Assembly (NCBI GenBank): GCA_003254925.1
Contig: QANZ01035981.1
Location: 8,847 to 72,846 of the forward strand
DNA length: 64,000 nucleotides
Origin: Chamaecrista fasciculata
Taxonomy: Eukaryota; Streptophyta; Magnoliopsida; Fabales; Fabaceae
Direction: 5' to 3'
The notes beneath the pieces were generated by a model. The model did no database searches and was not told the origin of the DNA. It worked only from the letters and a program-made list of their open reading frames with translations. Position 1 is the first letter of the stretch. Every line of letters begins with the position of its first letter. Shown here in pieces: positions 23,760-36,878 of the stretch. Position numbers and translations under genes: made by a program.

Positions 23760-24051
23760 TCATACTCTCTCTCAATAACTACCACCTCTGATTGGCTCAT
23801 CCTAAACTTGTCAACATAAGACTCTCAAAGTAAATCAGTAGTATGCATGTGCTATGCCTTAAGATAAGCTAAAGATCACCCTATGTAACAACCATATAAA
23901 AGTGACATGTAGGTATCATATAAATAAGAGACCTCACCAGATAATCAATACACAAATATCTTTACTTTACTGTTACTCTGTTAATATATTGACTTAGATA
24001 TTGGAGGCTCATCCGGAGACTTAAACCTCCCTCTTGAGCGTCTTGTGTGCA
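23648..24051 (+). mobile_element. Candidate solo LTR
   Basis: It begins TGCAAGAAAT and ends CTTGTGTGCA. GAATT directly precedes it (23643-23647) and follows it (24052-24056), as a 5-bp LTR-retrotransposon target duplication would. A TATA-like word lies near 23893, and the 3' part (GGAGGCTCATCCGGAGAC) resembles plant LTR ends. If real, the LINE landed inside this LTR. The assignment is tentative. Confidence 0.45.
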
Positions 24052-24324
24052 GAATTCAGATGTGAAAATCACAATTTTAATATAATAACATTATATACCA
24101 CTTATTTGAAAACTTTTGAATAACTATTGTATTTTTTTTTTGGCCAACAAATAACTATTGTATAAATAGGTCAAATTACAAAGAGTATATAATTTACCTT
24201 AATATATTACACAAACATAAAAGTTAGTAACTTAATTGTTAAAGTTAAAATAAATAAATTATATAACTCTGAATAATGTAATTTTTATGAAGAATTACAT
24301 CAAAATTACACATATATATATATA

Positions 24325-24504
24325 CTAGGGGCTTTGCGTGCCCGTTAGGGCACGCAAATATGTATATAAAATAAATAAGGGACTAAATTGTTAACTTAGT
24401 AAAGAAAGAGAAACCAAATAGTAAATTTTCTCTTATTTTTAATTTCATAGACTATAATTTTAAACATGGACTACCAAAAAAGGGTGGAGCCATATAATAT
24501 AAGA
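24325..24504 (-). mobile_element. Tiny non-autonomous Helitron-like element, copy A
   Basis: Read on the minus strand it starts TCTTATATTATATGGCTCCA at 24504 and ends CCCTAG at 24325. An 8-bp-stem hairpin GCGTGCCC/GGGCACGC lies at 24336-24355, shortly before the end. The bases outside are A on the 5' side and T on the 3' side. TC start, hairpin, CTAG end and A/T insertion site are the known Helitron marks. A second copy with matching ends lies at 50059-50237. Confidence 0.85.
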
Positions 24505-25088
24505 TATAATTTAAAGAATTTAAAGAATTGAAGCCCATGAATAAGTTCCCTTGGCTCATGTTGAATTAGCTTGAAGTTTGAGAACGCAGCGTGTGGTGCC
24601 AATTTGCGCGCGAAATCGCCGCAAAATCATTTGGAGATCCCTTCTCTTCCTCTCGTTTCTCGACACGTGTCACTCGGGGTCCTTCCTGTGAAAATACTCC
24701 TTGGGTCGCGCCGCACTGGATTCCTACCCTGGTACACAAGAAAAGCTCATAACCACGCACGTCATAGTGAAGTAAAAAGACGAAATGGAAATAATAAAAT
24801 CCCCACACCAAAATCAACGTAGTCTCGAAATGGAGTCTGGACGGTCCAGATCTCTTCGTTCTATCTGATCCAACGGCTGTTGTCACTTGTCGGATCTCTC
24901 TCTTTCTTTCTCTCTCTCTATCTCTCTCTCTCACTCTAATTGTCTCGTCTTCGTCCAATCTTAACACCATTGGCTCTCGAAAATTATCTACCAGAGAGGC
25001 TCACATACATATATGTATATGTACATAAATTCAACAACACTCAGATTTTGATTTTGATTTTTTTTTTTGCTTTTTTGGGCGTTTCGGA
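24505..25088 (+). promoter_or_regulatory. Promoter and 5' UTR region of the FtsH gene
   Basis: A CT-rich tract (TCTCTC words, about 24894-24936) lies about 155 bp before the start codon, as is common around plant transcription starts. No clear TATA box was found. CACGTGTC at 24664-24671 contains a CACGTG E-box/G-box core. Transcription start is inferred only. Confidence 0.4.
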
Positions 25089-28000
25089 ATGTCAGCTTTG
25101 GATTATCTATCACCGTTAGCTCACAGCAGAATCTATCTAAATTCGAATTCGAATTTCTACCATTGGCAAGGATGTGGATTTTTCCTCCAGAAATCGAGAG
25201 TCTACTGTAGGAATTCGAGCCATTTCGTTCTGAATTCAGTGGCGGTTCCGCCAATTAGGGCTCACAACAACAAGCAAGGGAATTTGTCGAGGGAATCGGA
25301 GAGGTTAAATTTGTGGCCTGTGAGGAACTATGGACTCGGGAAGGGTTGTTTGTGTGTTGTTAGAGCTAGCGGTCAGGAAAGCGATTCGACGACGACGGCA
25401 GCGACGAGTAGTTCGAGTTCGAGTGAGAAGAGCGAAGCCGCGAAGGCTAGCGAGAGTCAAGGGGTTAATACGAATTCGACGAGTTCTGGTTCGAACCGGA
25501 GGAGGGAGAAACAAGGGAGAGGTGGGTGGTGGTGGTGGTGGAATTCTAAGGGAGGCAAGTGGCGATGGCAGCCTATAGTGCAAGCACAGGAAATTGGTGT
25601 TTTGCTATTGCAATTAGGGATTGTGATTTTCGTTATGCGATTACTTCGACCGGGGGTTCCATTACCGGGCTCTGAGCCGAGGACTCCGACGACGTTTGTT
25701 AGTGTGCCGTACAGTGAGTTCTTGAGCAAAATCAACAGTAATCAAGTACAGAAGGTGGAGGTTGATGGAGTCCATATTATGTTCAAATTGAAGTCTGATG
25801 TAGGAATTATTCAGGATGGTGAAGTGGCGGCGGGAACTAGTAGGTTGCAGGAGTCTGACTCGTTGATCAAGAGTGTTGCTCCAACGAAGAGGATTGTTTA
25901 CACAACAACAAGGCCTAGTGATATAAAGACTCCATATGAAAAGATGCTGGAAAATGAGGTGGAGTTTGGATCGCCGGATAAGCGTTCTGGTGGATTCTTT
26001 AACTCTGCCCTGGTAAGGAAGTTGCAATCAACTCGAGACTTGAGAGCATTTTGTGCTTATATAGAGTTAACTACTGGTGCTAATGTCCTATTGAAGTAAA
26101 TGGAAATGCTACATGCTTATGGTGTTAACTGAGAGAAATAACTTCTAAAATTGTTTAACTAATATGGCTGTTTATGTCAACTGTGAGGAGTTTGATGCTG
26201 ATAATGGTATTGGAATGTCAAATTTAGGCTGGAGAAAGTATAATTTACTTGACTTATAAGTTATGAAGAGTTTATAATTAGATGTTGTTCTCTTTGTACC
26301 ATGATGACTTAAAATAATAAATTCCTGAAGGATTGAATACATTTTATTGTTTAATAGAAGCTTCTTTTTAATCTTAATTTCATGAGGTCAATCTGTTTGT
26401 ATAGAGTAATCCTACTCTTTTCGCTTTTGCTAACTATGCCATGTTGTAGATTAATCAGACTCATTTCTCCTTTGTTTGTATGGTATTATGAATGCAAAAT
26501 GAATAAGAAGCCTTCTTTTGTGTATGTGCAATATCACCTTCTCTTTCCAGTGTGTTTTTAATTGCTTTATTAGGGAGGGAGACAAATTAGAAACTACTAT
26601 TTATAATTTGTTATGCTGACTACATTCTCATATACACAGATAGCCTTATTCTATGTAGCTGTGCTTGCTGGACTTCTTCACCGATTCCCTGTTAGCTTTT
26701 CTCAGGTGATAGATTACGTGTTATTCTTTTTATTTTAGGCCTTCCAATTTCTCTTTCCTATGTTTAAAATGCTACATGTTCTGAGTGCATATATGCCATG
26801 TACAGCATACAGCTGGTCAGATTAGGAACCGCAAATCTGGCACGTCTGCTGGTGCAAAGTCATCTGATCAAGGTGAAACAATCACTTTTGCTGATGTTGC
26901 TGGTGTTGATGAGGCTAAAGAAGAGTTAGAAGAGATTGTGGTAGGCTAGGCTTTCTTCAGCTCATACTCTGAAGTTCCTAATTGTAGTGTTTTTTAGAGG
27001 CTTTTTGTTTTACAGCTTAATCTTTACCTTTCATTTTGAGGTCTGTTGGTGATATAGAAGGTAATTCTTTTTTCCGCTCATGTTCACTTGCCAGGAATTT
27101 CTTCGAAATCCCGACAGATATATTCGACTTGGTGCTCGTCCTCCTCGAGGTGTTCTGTTGGTGAGTCCTAGCCAGAGATCTCTGACAGATAACATCCTTA
27201 TGATACCAGGATGAAAATGAGCAAGGGTGCATTAGCAATTTCTTTGATAATTGCCTAGGGAAATGTCTTTTGGGGATCTCATGGACCAAATTCTTATCTT
27301 TACATAATTATTATTTTACAATAAACAGAATAGTGTATGACTGGGTTGACGCATTGCATTGGTGGTTCTAGGATTAATCCTTGAAGAATTCTCATTTCTC
27401 GCTTCTGCATTTCCTGCATGTTTGGGTTTCTTGATCATATGATAATTAATTATAAAAAAAGGGCCTATTATTGTTGTACATGTAGGTAACTGTTATTGTA
27501 TCTTGCAGGTGGGTCTTCCTGGAACGGGCAAGACTCTACTAGCAAAGGCTGTGGCCGGGGAAGCCGATGTTCCATTTATAAGTTGTTCTGCTAGTGAGTT
27601 TGTGGAGTTATATGTTGGCATGGGTGCCTCCCGTGTCAGAGATCTCTTTGCGCGGGCAAAGAAAGAAGCACCATCTATAATATTTATTGATGAGGTAAGA
27701 ATATGCATTGTTTCATGGGATGATTGGTTTCAACAACTACTTATCAATGTTAAACCAATCAGAGTTTCTTTTGGTATGCAGATAGATGCTGTAGCTAAAA
27801 GTCGTGATGGCAAATTTCGTATTGTCAGCAATGACGAGCGAGAGCAAACCTTGAATCAGTTGCTCACTGTTAGTATTCCTTTGACATCATTTCTTACTTT
27901 TGGTTGTGGAATTATTTATCCCATTAAGGCAAATGTGCTAAAATTGCCTTGCAGGAAATGGATGGATTTGACAGCAATTCTGCAGTGATTGTTCTTGGTG

Positions 28001-31000
28001 CAACTAATCGGTCTGATGTATTAGACCCTGCACTTCGCCGACCTGGAAGATTTGATCGTGTAGTAATGGTTTGTGTTATAATTTTAAAACTTCCTTGGTG
28101 ATAGTGAAATAGTTCTTTACTTTTCATATCTTTCAGAAGAAATGTCTCATTTATTTCCCCATAACACTTTTTAGGTGGAAACACCTGATAGGATTGGAAG
28201 AGAATCCATCCTAAAAGTTCATGTATCCAAGAAAGAACTTCCTTTAGCCAAAGATGTTAACCTTGGGGACGTTGCTTCTATGACTACTGGTTTCACTGGG
28301 TAAATGTTATTTTCGCATCCCCGCCTTTTCACTTTGAATACATTGAAGTTGAAATTTTAATCTGAATTATTACATGTCATTACAGGGCGGATCTTGCAAA
28401 CCTTGTAAATGAAGCTGCTTTACTGGCTGGAAGGCAAAACAAAATTGTTGTGGAGAAAATTGATTTTATTCAAGCTGTGGAGAGATCTATAGCTGTAAGT
28501 CCTGCTTTTTCTCAGAATGGCAGGCAATGCTTATGTGTGCATTCTTGTGTCTAAGTGATTCGATCATATTTCTACTTTACGCATTGAAAGTAAACTTTGT
28601 TGACTCTTTCTGGATAAATATTTTTATCGCTTATTACCATGGGCACTTTCCTGATTCTCTTTGAAATTGGAAAAAGATCTATAGAAGCAGAGTTATCAGC
28701 CATGTCTCTGGGCTAGGTGCAGAGTCCCCAATAATGTGGCACATCAGCTCATTTAGGATTCTCAGGGATTCATAATATTCATTCAAGAACTTGGATTGCA
28801 GTATTGAGCAATTGAATTAGAATTAGTTTAACAATATTGGTCCTATTGGAAAGAAAATAACATTAGGCCATGCCTCGTAGGTCAACATTGATGCCTTGGC
28901 TTCTAAGCTGTAGAGAGATCGAATAATGTCATCTGAGGTTAAAATGACTCAGTCTCTGCATAGAGCTTGTTCATCTGAGGCCCATGTGAACTATATGGTG
29001 ACATCATGAGTTGGAAAGAGAAACCTTCAACTAAAGCAAGACTGGACAAATATAATGAGTGGGACTGCTTGTTAGATTGATACAATACCTGATTAATATC
29101 TGTAATTATTCTAGGATTAACATTAGGGATTGTGATTAGTAATGATACAATATCTGATTAATACTGCTCCGAAAGATTCAACTTTTAAGATACATGGTTA
29201 ATGATATAGTTGTAAATAGGGCTTTATTGCCAAAGGATATAGACAAGTGTTATGTAGAGACCCCAATCTGCTGTGGTCTATGTCCTCACTGGCACTGCCA
29301 CTGGTATATTTAAGCCTCAACTTGTGTTGAGGGTGAAAAGTATCAAGAAGTGGAATGGATGTCATATGTGAAACTTAAATGGTGAATCAGAGACAGATGG
29401 TTCTTTTTGCCTGTAAAATAAATTCTCATGGTTCATTGCAGTATTTTCTGCACAATGGTGTCTCTATAATTACATCTAGATTATTAGACGACATATAGTT
29501 AACTCAGATTTTTTGGAGACTTATTACCACCCTTTAAACAGTTGATTCGACATAAGATGTATGGCCAAAGGCTGAATTTGGCTGATTTCCATATTATCTA
29601 GTATTCCATTAACCCCTTTACACATCTTCCTTTAAGTTCTTAAAGTTTTTTCATTTTTTTAAAAATTTAGTTGCTGCATGCTTCTAAGTATTTTAGGTCA
29701 GACTTTCTTACCTTTAAAAAAGGGTATGTTTTAACATGCTACATAGAAAATCTTTCACTTTTCATAGATGCGACTTTAGTTTAAAGACTGGACATTAGGT
29801 CAAGAAATTGAACCCAATATACTTGTTTCAGGGCATAGAAAAGAAGACTGCCAAATTGCAGGGAAGTGAGAAGGCTGTTGTTGCACGACATGAAGCTGGT
29901 CATGCTGTTGTAGGTACTGCAGTTGCAAGTCTTCTTCCTGGACAACCACGTGTTGAGGTAAAGCAAGGAAAATGTTAGGTTCTTGACTACTCAAATGAGT
30001 CGCCACATAGATTCATATTGTGCTTATATTTGAGTTGTCATATCTTTAATTTAATGGAAAAGAAATGCTGGACATCCATGTTTCTGTCTCCCTGTTTCTC
30101 TTGTTGTCAAGTGAAGAATATGAAGGTGAGTTAGCTCCTTCTGTTCCAGTGAACGGAGTGAAGAAGGTTAATTGTTGTGATGAATAGAAATGGGTTTTGA
30201 TGTCATATGTATTGGATAATAAGAGTGAGTTGGTGGGGAAGGTGTGCTCTGTCCAGAGCCCATAATCTCCTTTCTAACTTTATTATTTTATTTATTGCAT
30301 ATTTATTAACTTAATGATTTCATTTTTAATTTAAATGAGTTTTTATTTAAAAACATTATTTACATTAATCCTTTTCAATTTCAACTTAGTTTAGTTGATG
30401 ATGCATTATAAAATGTTTATTATTTATTCTACTAAAGCTAAAAATGTTGTATATAATTTATATGTACTAGTTTTAGTTTATATAAATATATTCTGTCATA
30501 CCTATACCCTATATTTTTTTAAAAGAATTGGTGTATCCTGTACTCATACCAATGCAACATAGGATTATATCCTATGTACTTGTTTATTCGAACTTTTTTA
30601 GAGTCAACACACAATTTGGAATTGTATCCATTCTCATAATCACTTTGATAAGTAATAATGTCCATATAGGTTGACTTTGAGCTTTATATTATTCGTCCTT
30701 GTGATGAGAAATTTTTTTCTTGTAATGTTTTTTTCATTTCTTCTTATTATGATTGTTACTATTTATTTGGAAAATTAGAGCCAGGTTTTGTACATGACTT
30801 ATAAATTTGATGTGTAGAATATTGAGTTATCACAAAATAATATTTAAGAAAGGGATAGGAAACATATTCAAGTGCCAGCCAGATCTTGTAGAATATTTGA
30901 CTAATTGAAATTACTTTGGCTTTCTTCTGAACATTAGCAACTGACTATGGATTGCTTGTATTCAGGGGTTTGCTTTATTATGTCCGTAGATCATTATTTT

Positions 31001-32058
31001 ATTAGGGTTTGAATACTTGCATTATGTAGTATATCTGCCGCCCGCGATGTACTGTTTCCAAAGATAAGTTCTATCTTTGAAGTTGCTAGTTGTTATGCTG
31101 CTTATCTGTGTTTATATTGCTTATTGTGAAACTTTTGCTGCCTTACTATATCCTTTGTTATCAGAAATTAAGCATATTGCCAAGGTCAGGAGGGGCATTG
31201 GGCTTTACTTATATTCCTCCAACAAATGAGGATAGATATTTGCTATTTATTGATGAGTTGCGTGGTCGTCTGGTTACCCTACTTGGAGGACGTGCTGCGG
31301 AAGAAGTTGTTTACTCGGGTCGAGTTTCGACTGGCGCACTTGATGACATACGGCGAGCAACTGACATGGCTTACAAGGCAGTGGCTGAATATGGTCTTAA
31401 TCAGACCATAGGCCCTATTTCAATTGCTACTCTTTCTAATGGTGGAATTGATGAGTCTGGGGGAGGTGTTCCTTGGGGAAGGGATCAGGTCCTGAAGTTC
31501 ATTAATTTCTTTCTTTCTTCTGTTTATTTATTTATTTTTTTCATATGCTGATTTTAGTCTGTACACAACAGGGGCAACTTGTTGATCTAGTTCAAAGAGA
31601 GGTGAAAATGTTGCTGCAATCTGCTCTGGACATGGCGCTTTCCATTGTGCGAGCTAATCCTACTGTTTTGGAGGGTCTTGGTGCTCAGTTGGAAGGTATT
31701 ATCATTTTGTACTCGTTGATATTTTGGTGATTTTGTGGCATAACTGACAAATTATCAATAAACATTTGCAGTATCTTTAAAATTTGAGCGGGAATTACAT
31801 ATATTATTAGCATGAAACTTTGCTCTATTTTAAAGAAAAACCGTTGCTTAGTGTTATACATAATGATGATGTTTGAATCACTTTGCATGGGCTTAGTCAT
31901 CTTGTTCTAATCTAATAGTGCTTATTCTTTCAGAAAAAGAGAAAGTAGAGGGTGAAGAGCTACAGAAGTGGTTAAGATTGGTGGTTGCACCAACAGAACT
32001 TGCACTCTTTGTAAAAGGAAAGCAAGAGTCTCTTATCCCCTTGCAGACAGGTTCCTGA
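25089..32058 (+). CDS. FTSH9-like: Chloroplast ATP-dependent zinc metalloprotease, FtsH7/FtsH9 type, thirteen exons
   Basis: This is a membrane-bound AAA+ protease. Exons are 25089-26012, 26640-26705, 26806-26940, 27095-27160, 27509-27694, 27782-27868, 27955-28068, 28175-28299, 28386-28494, 29832-29957, 31165-31488, 31572-31695 and 31934-32058. All are GT-AG and in phase, giving 836 aa. The Ser/Asn-rich N terminus looks like a transit peptide. Hydrophobic segments lie near residues 169-186 and 304-322. The AAA module has Walker A GLPGTGKT (about 399-406), Walker B IIFIDE (about 454-459) and the [13 protein letters not shown] second-region box. The protease zinc motif is HEAGH (624-628). The extended N terminus and the phrase [27 protein letters not shown] match FtsH7/9 rather than the FtsH1/2/5/8 thylakoid group. 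Introns 9 and 10 exceed 1.2 kb and hold no recognised gene. Telling FtsH7 from FtsH9 needs a tree. Confidence 0.95.
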
Positions 32059-35019
32059 AAAAGTCGAGAATTGCTTATTATGTTTGCAATATGGGGTGAA
32101 ACCTGGAGTATTATTTTTGACGTACATACATGGCTGAAGCCTGAGAAGTTGGCTCTCGATTAGCACTAGCTCACCCTCACAAGTTACAACTTTGTATATT
32201 CCTAGTAAGGTAAAATTTGGCGTCATTTTTAACCCATAGCCAGCTTGTTATATGTGTTAACTCACAAATTACTCAATCAAAGCCACAGAGAAAAAGCGAA
32301 GATGAAAGAAATTTATACACCAGTGCCTCACACGGGTTTCATAACTGTCACCACCTCGACAACTTCGTTACATATGAGCCAGTATTTGGAATCTGTTGTA
32401 TAGAGTATTATTTTCGTCATTTCATATCTGGCTGTCTGCAATTGTAATTTTTATGCAGTTGTCAACATTATTATGTATGGTTCTGTGAAATATATAGAAC
32501 TCTACTATCTGTTACTCCCAGATTTTTTATCCGACTTGTGAGTGACATTTTTAGTAACAGAGTTTCCAAATGCCGACCTTGTTCTTCCTATAAAGATTCT
32601 TGAGTCAGAAATATGCTTAGGCTTAAAGGACTTTCCTCTTTTTGTGTGGTGAAGGTTGGGAATTTTCTCATCTCATTGTCTTCTTTTAGTGATTGAGTAT
32701 AGTGGTCTGTTTCTATTCACTTGCCTAGACGTGAATGATAGTGCTGATTTTGTATTCTTATGGTGTGTTTTGCGATATTTTTCAATGGAGACTAAAATAT
32801 CTGTGTTGCTTTCTAAAATCATATCTTTGTAGTTTGTACTGTTGTTAAGGGAACATGCCAACCTTATATATGCTTTTTGGTGGGCCATTCTCCTATGTGG
32901 ATGAGTTTCTTTGGATAGTGACATGTGCAAAAGTAAAATAGATTAGTATATTAGAGATTAGTAAACTTAATCTAATTAAGCCAATTGTAAATGAACATGT
33001 AGGCATAACATGTGCAATGCGTTTTTATTATTATTATTATTTTGTGAAATTTTGCCTTTAGTTTCTATAATGGTTAAGTTTAGCCACTTTTAGTAATCTA
33101 TTAAAAATCTCGCCGTTGCCATATTCCATTTATCTTGGAAATAAGGATCTCATCATTTCCTTCCTATTGCTCAAAGTTGTGAGAAGGGGAGAAAGTATTA
33201 GATGAGATATTCTGCATTTTTTAAAAAATTAAAACTCACCTGCAATTTCAGTAGTCTTGATCGTTCTTTTTTTAAATATAAAATGGTGCGTATTGAGACA
33301 AAAAATATCAATTCTTCAATTTGCGAGAAAACTTTCCACGAGCCACTTGACTAAGTCTATTAGGTTTTTATAGATTAACTAACCTGACTTTTTTTTTTTT
33401 CAATGTATGAAGAAAACAAGTTACCCCTTTAGTGTTTATGGGGATGATCATTTCAATTTTCAACATTATGGTGTATGGACCTAATAGCTCAAAATAGTTT
33501 ATTTCTGGAAAGTTTCTTAAATTTCCTTGATAGATTTTATTAACTGTTTTGGAAAGTTTATAGATTTAATAGATTTCCTAAGTTGGATTGACAAAGCAAT
33601 GGGATAGGACAGTCGTTTTCTTTTGGAACAAAAAATGATATATTGTTATGTAAAGTAGTATATCATTCTTAATTTAGCCAAAAGCAGTACTACTTACTTT
33701 CCTTAAACAAAACGATATTTGAAAATTTTGAAACACTTTTACAAAATCTGGTGCATTTAAAATAAATGATTTTATTATCACCAAAAAAATAAATAAATGA
33801 TTTTATAGGATATAAAAAATGTGAAACATTTAAGTTCACTTATTTTGTAACTATAATAGATAGATAAAGAAATAGCAGTTTTGCCTGAGACATGTGGGAA
33901 AATTTTTCATTTTTTTTTTTATGGCAGAGTTCTTTAAGACATTAAAAACATGGATGGTTTTTTATATTTGGCGAATAAGAAAATGGAAAAATACAAATAC
34001 TCCTTTAATTAAAGTCTATTAGCAAATACCCGCTCAACTTTTAAACTTGGGCTATGTTTGGGAGTTTTAGCGAGGATGGAGAGAAAATGACATTAATGGA
34101 CACTAATAGAATGAAGTGGAGAGGATATTAATAGATTGAGTAAATATGTTGTTTGAAAGTTTTTAGTAAAGAAAGAAATAGACACATGATAATCTTGTTT
34201 AGAAATTATTAGTAATGGAATGTAATGGAATGGATTATTATTATTATTTCTAATATTACCCTCTCCATTTCTCCATTGACACCTCATCCAAACATACCCT
34301 TAATATATAGTTTTAACTTTTAACTATGGCCTAGTAGTAAATAATTTATCAAATAATTAAACCATAATCTAAGGGGGCTACTTGCTAGATTAATAAATAT
34401 TAATAAATATTGAACCATATTTTTCAAACTTCAAAAGAAAATATTAGTACACGGTTACTTAGAAATAAGGATACAAAATTGGTATCTCCCGTGAATGGTT
34501 CACAAACTTATGTATGTCTCTATCTCCCGTGAATGGTTCATATATATTTATTATTTTGTGGAATCTACACTTTTTTTCTATACTTATTTCTTTATCTTTC
34601 TAAAATACACTAAAAATGCAAAGAGTAAAAATGCAGGATCCACCTCCTATTCTCTTACACACTCAGGAGAGCTCTATTAATTGTTGTGTCACATCTTGAA
34701 GATGGATAACACTAATTATACCTTTTAAGACATTCAAAAGGCATTAATTATACCTTTTAAAACATTCAAAAGGCACTAATTATATTACTCCTATATAATT
34801 TTAAATTTTTTTATCATCAATTGCTTAAATTATATATTAAAATAAATTTTAATATAAAATATTTAAAAAGTAATAGAATAAAGTTAGATATTTCTTTTTT
34901 TTTCACTTATTTATGTTTAAATTAAATTAAAATCAAATAATATAAAAAATTCTAAAAATAATTAAGTAACTTTCTATAAATCATTTTAAATTATAATAAA
35001 AATAAAAGGCAAAAAATAC
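32059..35019. other. Intergenic DNA between FtsH and THIC, left part
   Basis: The FtsH 3' UTR lies at its start. The rest is AT-rich with no recognised gene. A possible MITE is listed at 34044-34302. Confidence 0.5.
34044..34302. mobile_element. Possible MITE with GGG-ATGTTTGG ends
   Basis: The left end reads GGGCTATGTTTGGGAG and the right end CATCCAAACATACCCT, which are near inverted repeats of each other. No convincing target duplication was seen, so the superfamily is uncertain. Confidence 0.4.
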
Positions 35020-35728
35020 TGTTGGTACCCTAATATTTGGGGTCATTTTCAGTTATATCCCCAATGTTTTTTTTGTTAATTATACTACTAACGTTTCACA
35101 TTTGAGTCAATTATACCCAAGGTTATTAAAATCGGACCGGCCATTGAACCGGCCGAAGGAGGGGTTCAAGGTTCAATGGTTCAACCGGGGTCGGACCGTT
35201 GATAAATAAATAAATTAAATATAATAAAAAAAACCTATATATGATAAAATTTTAATTCAAATATTCATAATTAGGTTACAAAATACAATTATAACATTAA
35301 TATATTAATACAATTTTCATAAATTAACATGAATTAATATAGAGATAATCAATTTTCATAATGTTCAACAATATAATATCATCAAGTGACATTTTATGAT
35401 CACTTTCTCTATCAAATTTTGGTTCATAATCAAGATTCTCTAATATTTGACCCATAATTATAAAAAAAAAAAAGACCAAAAAAATAAATAAAAATAAAAA
35501 TAAAATAAAAAAATAAACCAGGACCGGTTCAACCGGTTTGCCTCGGTTCAGCCCGGTTCTCTGCCTGGCCGGTTATTAAAACGACTCGGACCGGCCTAAT
35601 GACCGGTTCAACCGGTCCGGTCCGGTTTTAATAACTATGATTATACCCCACATTGGGGGTATAATTGATGAAAAATGTTAAACATTGAGAGTATAATTGA
35701 CTTAAAAATGAAATATTAGTTGGGGTAC
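35020..35728. mobile_element. Outer inverted-repeat element, interrupted by a hAT insertion
   Basis: The left end TGTTGGTACCCTAATATTT pairs with the right end AATATTAGTTGGGGTACAAC. Inner GGGGTATAA/TTATACCCC words also mirror each other. The hAT element at 35118-35639 sits inside and splits it. Confidence 0.55.
35118..35639. mobile_element. hAT-like element nested in another element, 8-bp target duplication
   Basis: The ends are CAAGGTTATTAAAATCGG and CCGGTTTTAATAACTATG, which are imperfect inverted repeats. The 8-bp direct repeat ATTATACC lies at 35110-35117 and 35640-35647. The arms are rich in GGACCGG and AACCGG words around an AT-rich centre. There is no transposase. Confidence 0.8.
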
Positions 35729-35836
35729 AACAGAATATGACCTCGATATCAACAACACTTTTGTCGAAATAAAAGATCTAATTTTTGTATAATTTATTAG
35801 ATTAAAAATAGCATTACATTATTATCAAATAATGAA

Positions 35837-36763
35837 GGTCAAAAACCTATTTTGGTCCCAAATTTTTACCTTAAGTTTTGTTTAAGTCTCCAATTTTTTT
35901 TGTGTTCCATTTTGGTCCTTAATGTTTTCTAAAAGTTTTATTATTAATCCCTAACTATTGAATATGGTCATATTCTCTCTCGTTTCGAACCTGAATATGA
36001 TTAAATTAGAGCTCCGGGTTAAATTTAATGAGTTCTTTATATATTTAGTTGGAGTCATTGTCAAACAAGGTCAAATTGGACTTACAAATGAGTCGCTTAT
36101 TTCATGAATTTGGTCATATCTCTTTCGTTTCAAGTTCGAGTACAACGAGATCAGAGTTACAAATTACTGTCATATCTCTTTCTTTCTCTATCCAGTTGAG
36201 ACTATTGGAAAACGAGGTCAAATAGTACTCCGAAAGTGAGTTTGGTCAAAACATCAATATTAACTTTCGAAATACTATTTGATCTCATTTGTCAACGGTC
36301 TCAACTAGACAAAAAAGAGAACTCGTCAAGAGTGACTTGCAGCTTTGATTCTGTTACATTCATACATGAAACGAGAAATGTATGACCAAATTCATGAAAG
36401 CAGCAAGATGTTGAGGTCCGGAATTTGAAGTGTCTTCTTCTAGCGTTTTTCTCATGCAATTTGGAATACGTGTGTACCCGGATCTAAGCTCCGAAACCTG
36501 CTTTTCTTAAGCCTGACGTCTGTCACTTTCAATAGTAAGGGATGACTCCAACTGGGCAAAAATAATAACTCATCAAATTTAACTAGTAACTATGATTTAA
36601 GCGAATTCGGGTTTGAAATGAGAGAAATACGATCATATTCAATAGTTATGGACCAGTGATAATATTTTTCAGAAACATTAAGGACTAAAAAGAAACAAAA
36701 TAATATTGTAGACCAAAAAAGAAACTTAAGGAAAATATTAAGGATCAAAATAAGTTTTCGAAC
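35837..36763. mobile_element. Long inverted-repeat MITE-like element upstream of THIC
   Basis: The left end GGTCAAAAACCTATTTTGG pairs with the right end AAAATAAGTTTTCGAAC. Inverted internal blocks such as ATTGAATATGGTCATATTC and its mirror run inward from both sides. Length is 927 bp. It ends about 110 bp before the TATA-like box of THIC, so it may border or include regulatory DNA. Confidence 0.55.
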
Positions 36764-36871
36764 AATTATTAAATATCTGGATTGGGAAAGAAAGATCACG
36801 ATAAAGAAGCCACACGTAAAGGGTCGCTTTTTGAAACCTTTTTCACAGTCTCACAGTCTCTCACGAATTCC

Positions 36872-36878
36872 TATATAA
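36872..36878 (+). promoter_or_regulatory. Candidate THIC TATA box
   Basis: TATATAA lies in a stretch followed by C/T-rich DNA. It is 624 bp before the ATG. That distance fits if the 5' UTR contains an intron, for example a donor at CTTCAG/GTTTTC near 36978 and an acceptor at TTTCTGTAG ending 37489. Both are inferences. Confidence 0.5.

Noticed and set aside
25305..25735. Minus-strand Pro/Arg-rich frames within FtsH exon 1
   Set aside because: They are shadows of the Ser/Gly/Trp-rich linker coding on the plus strand.
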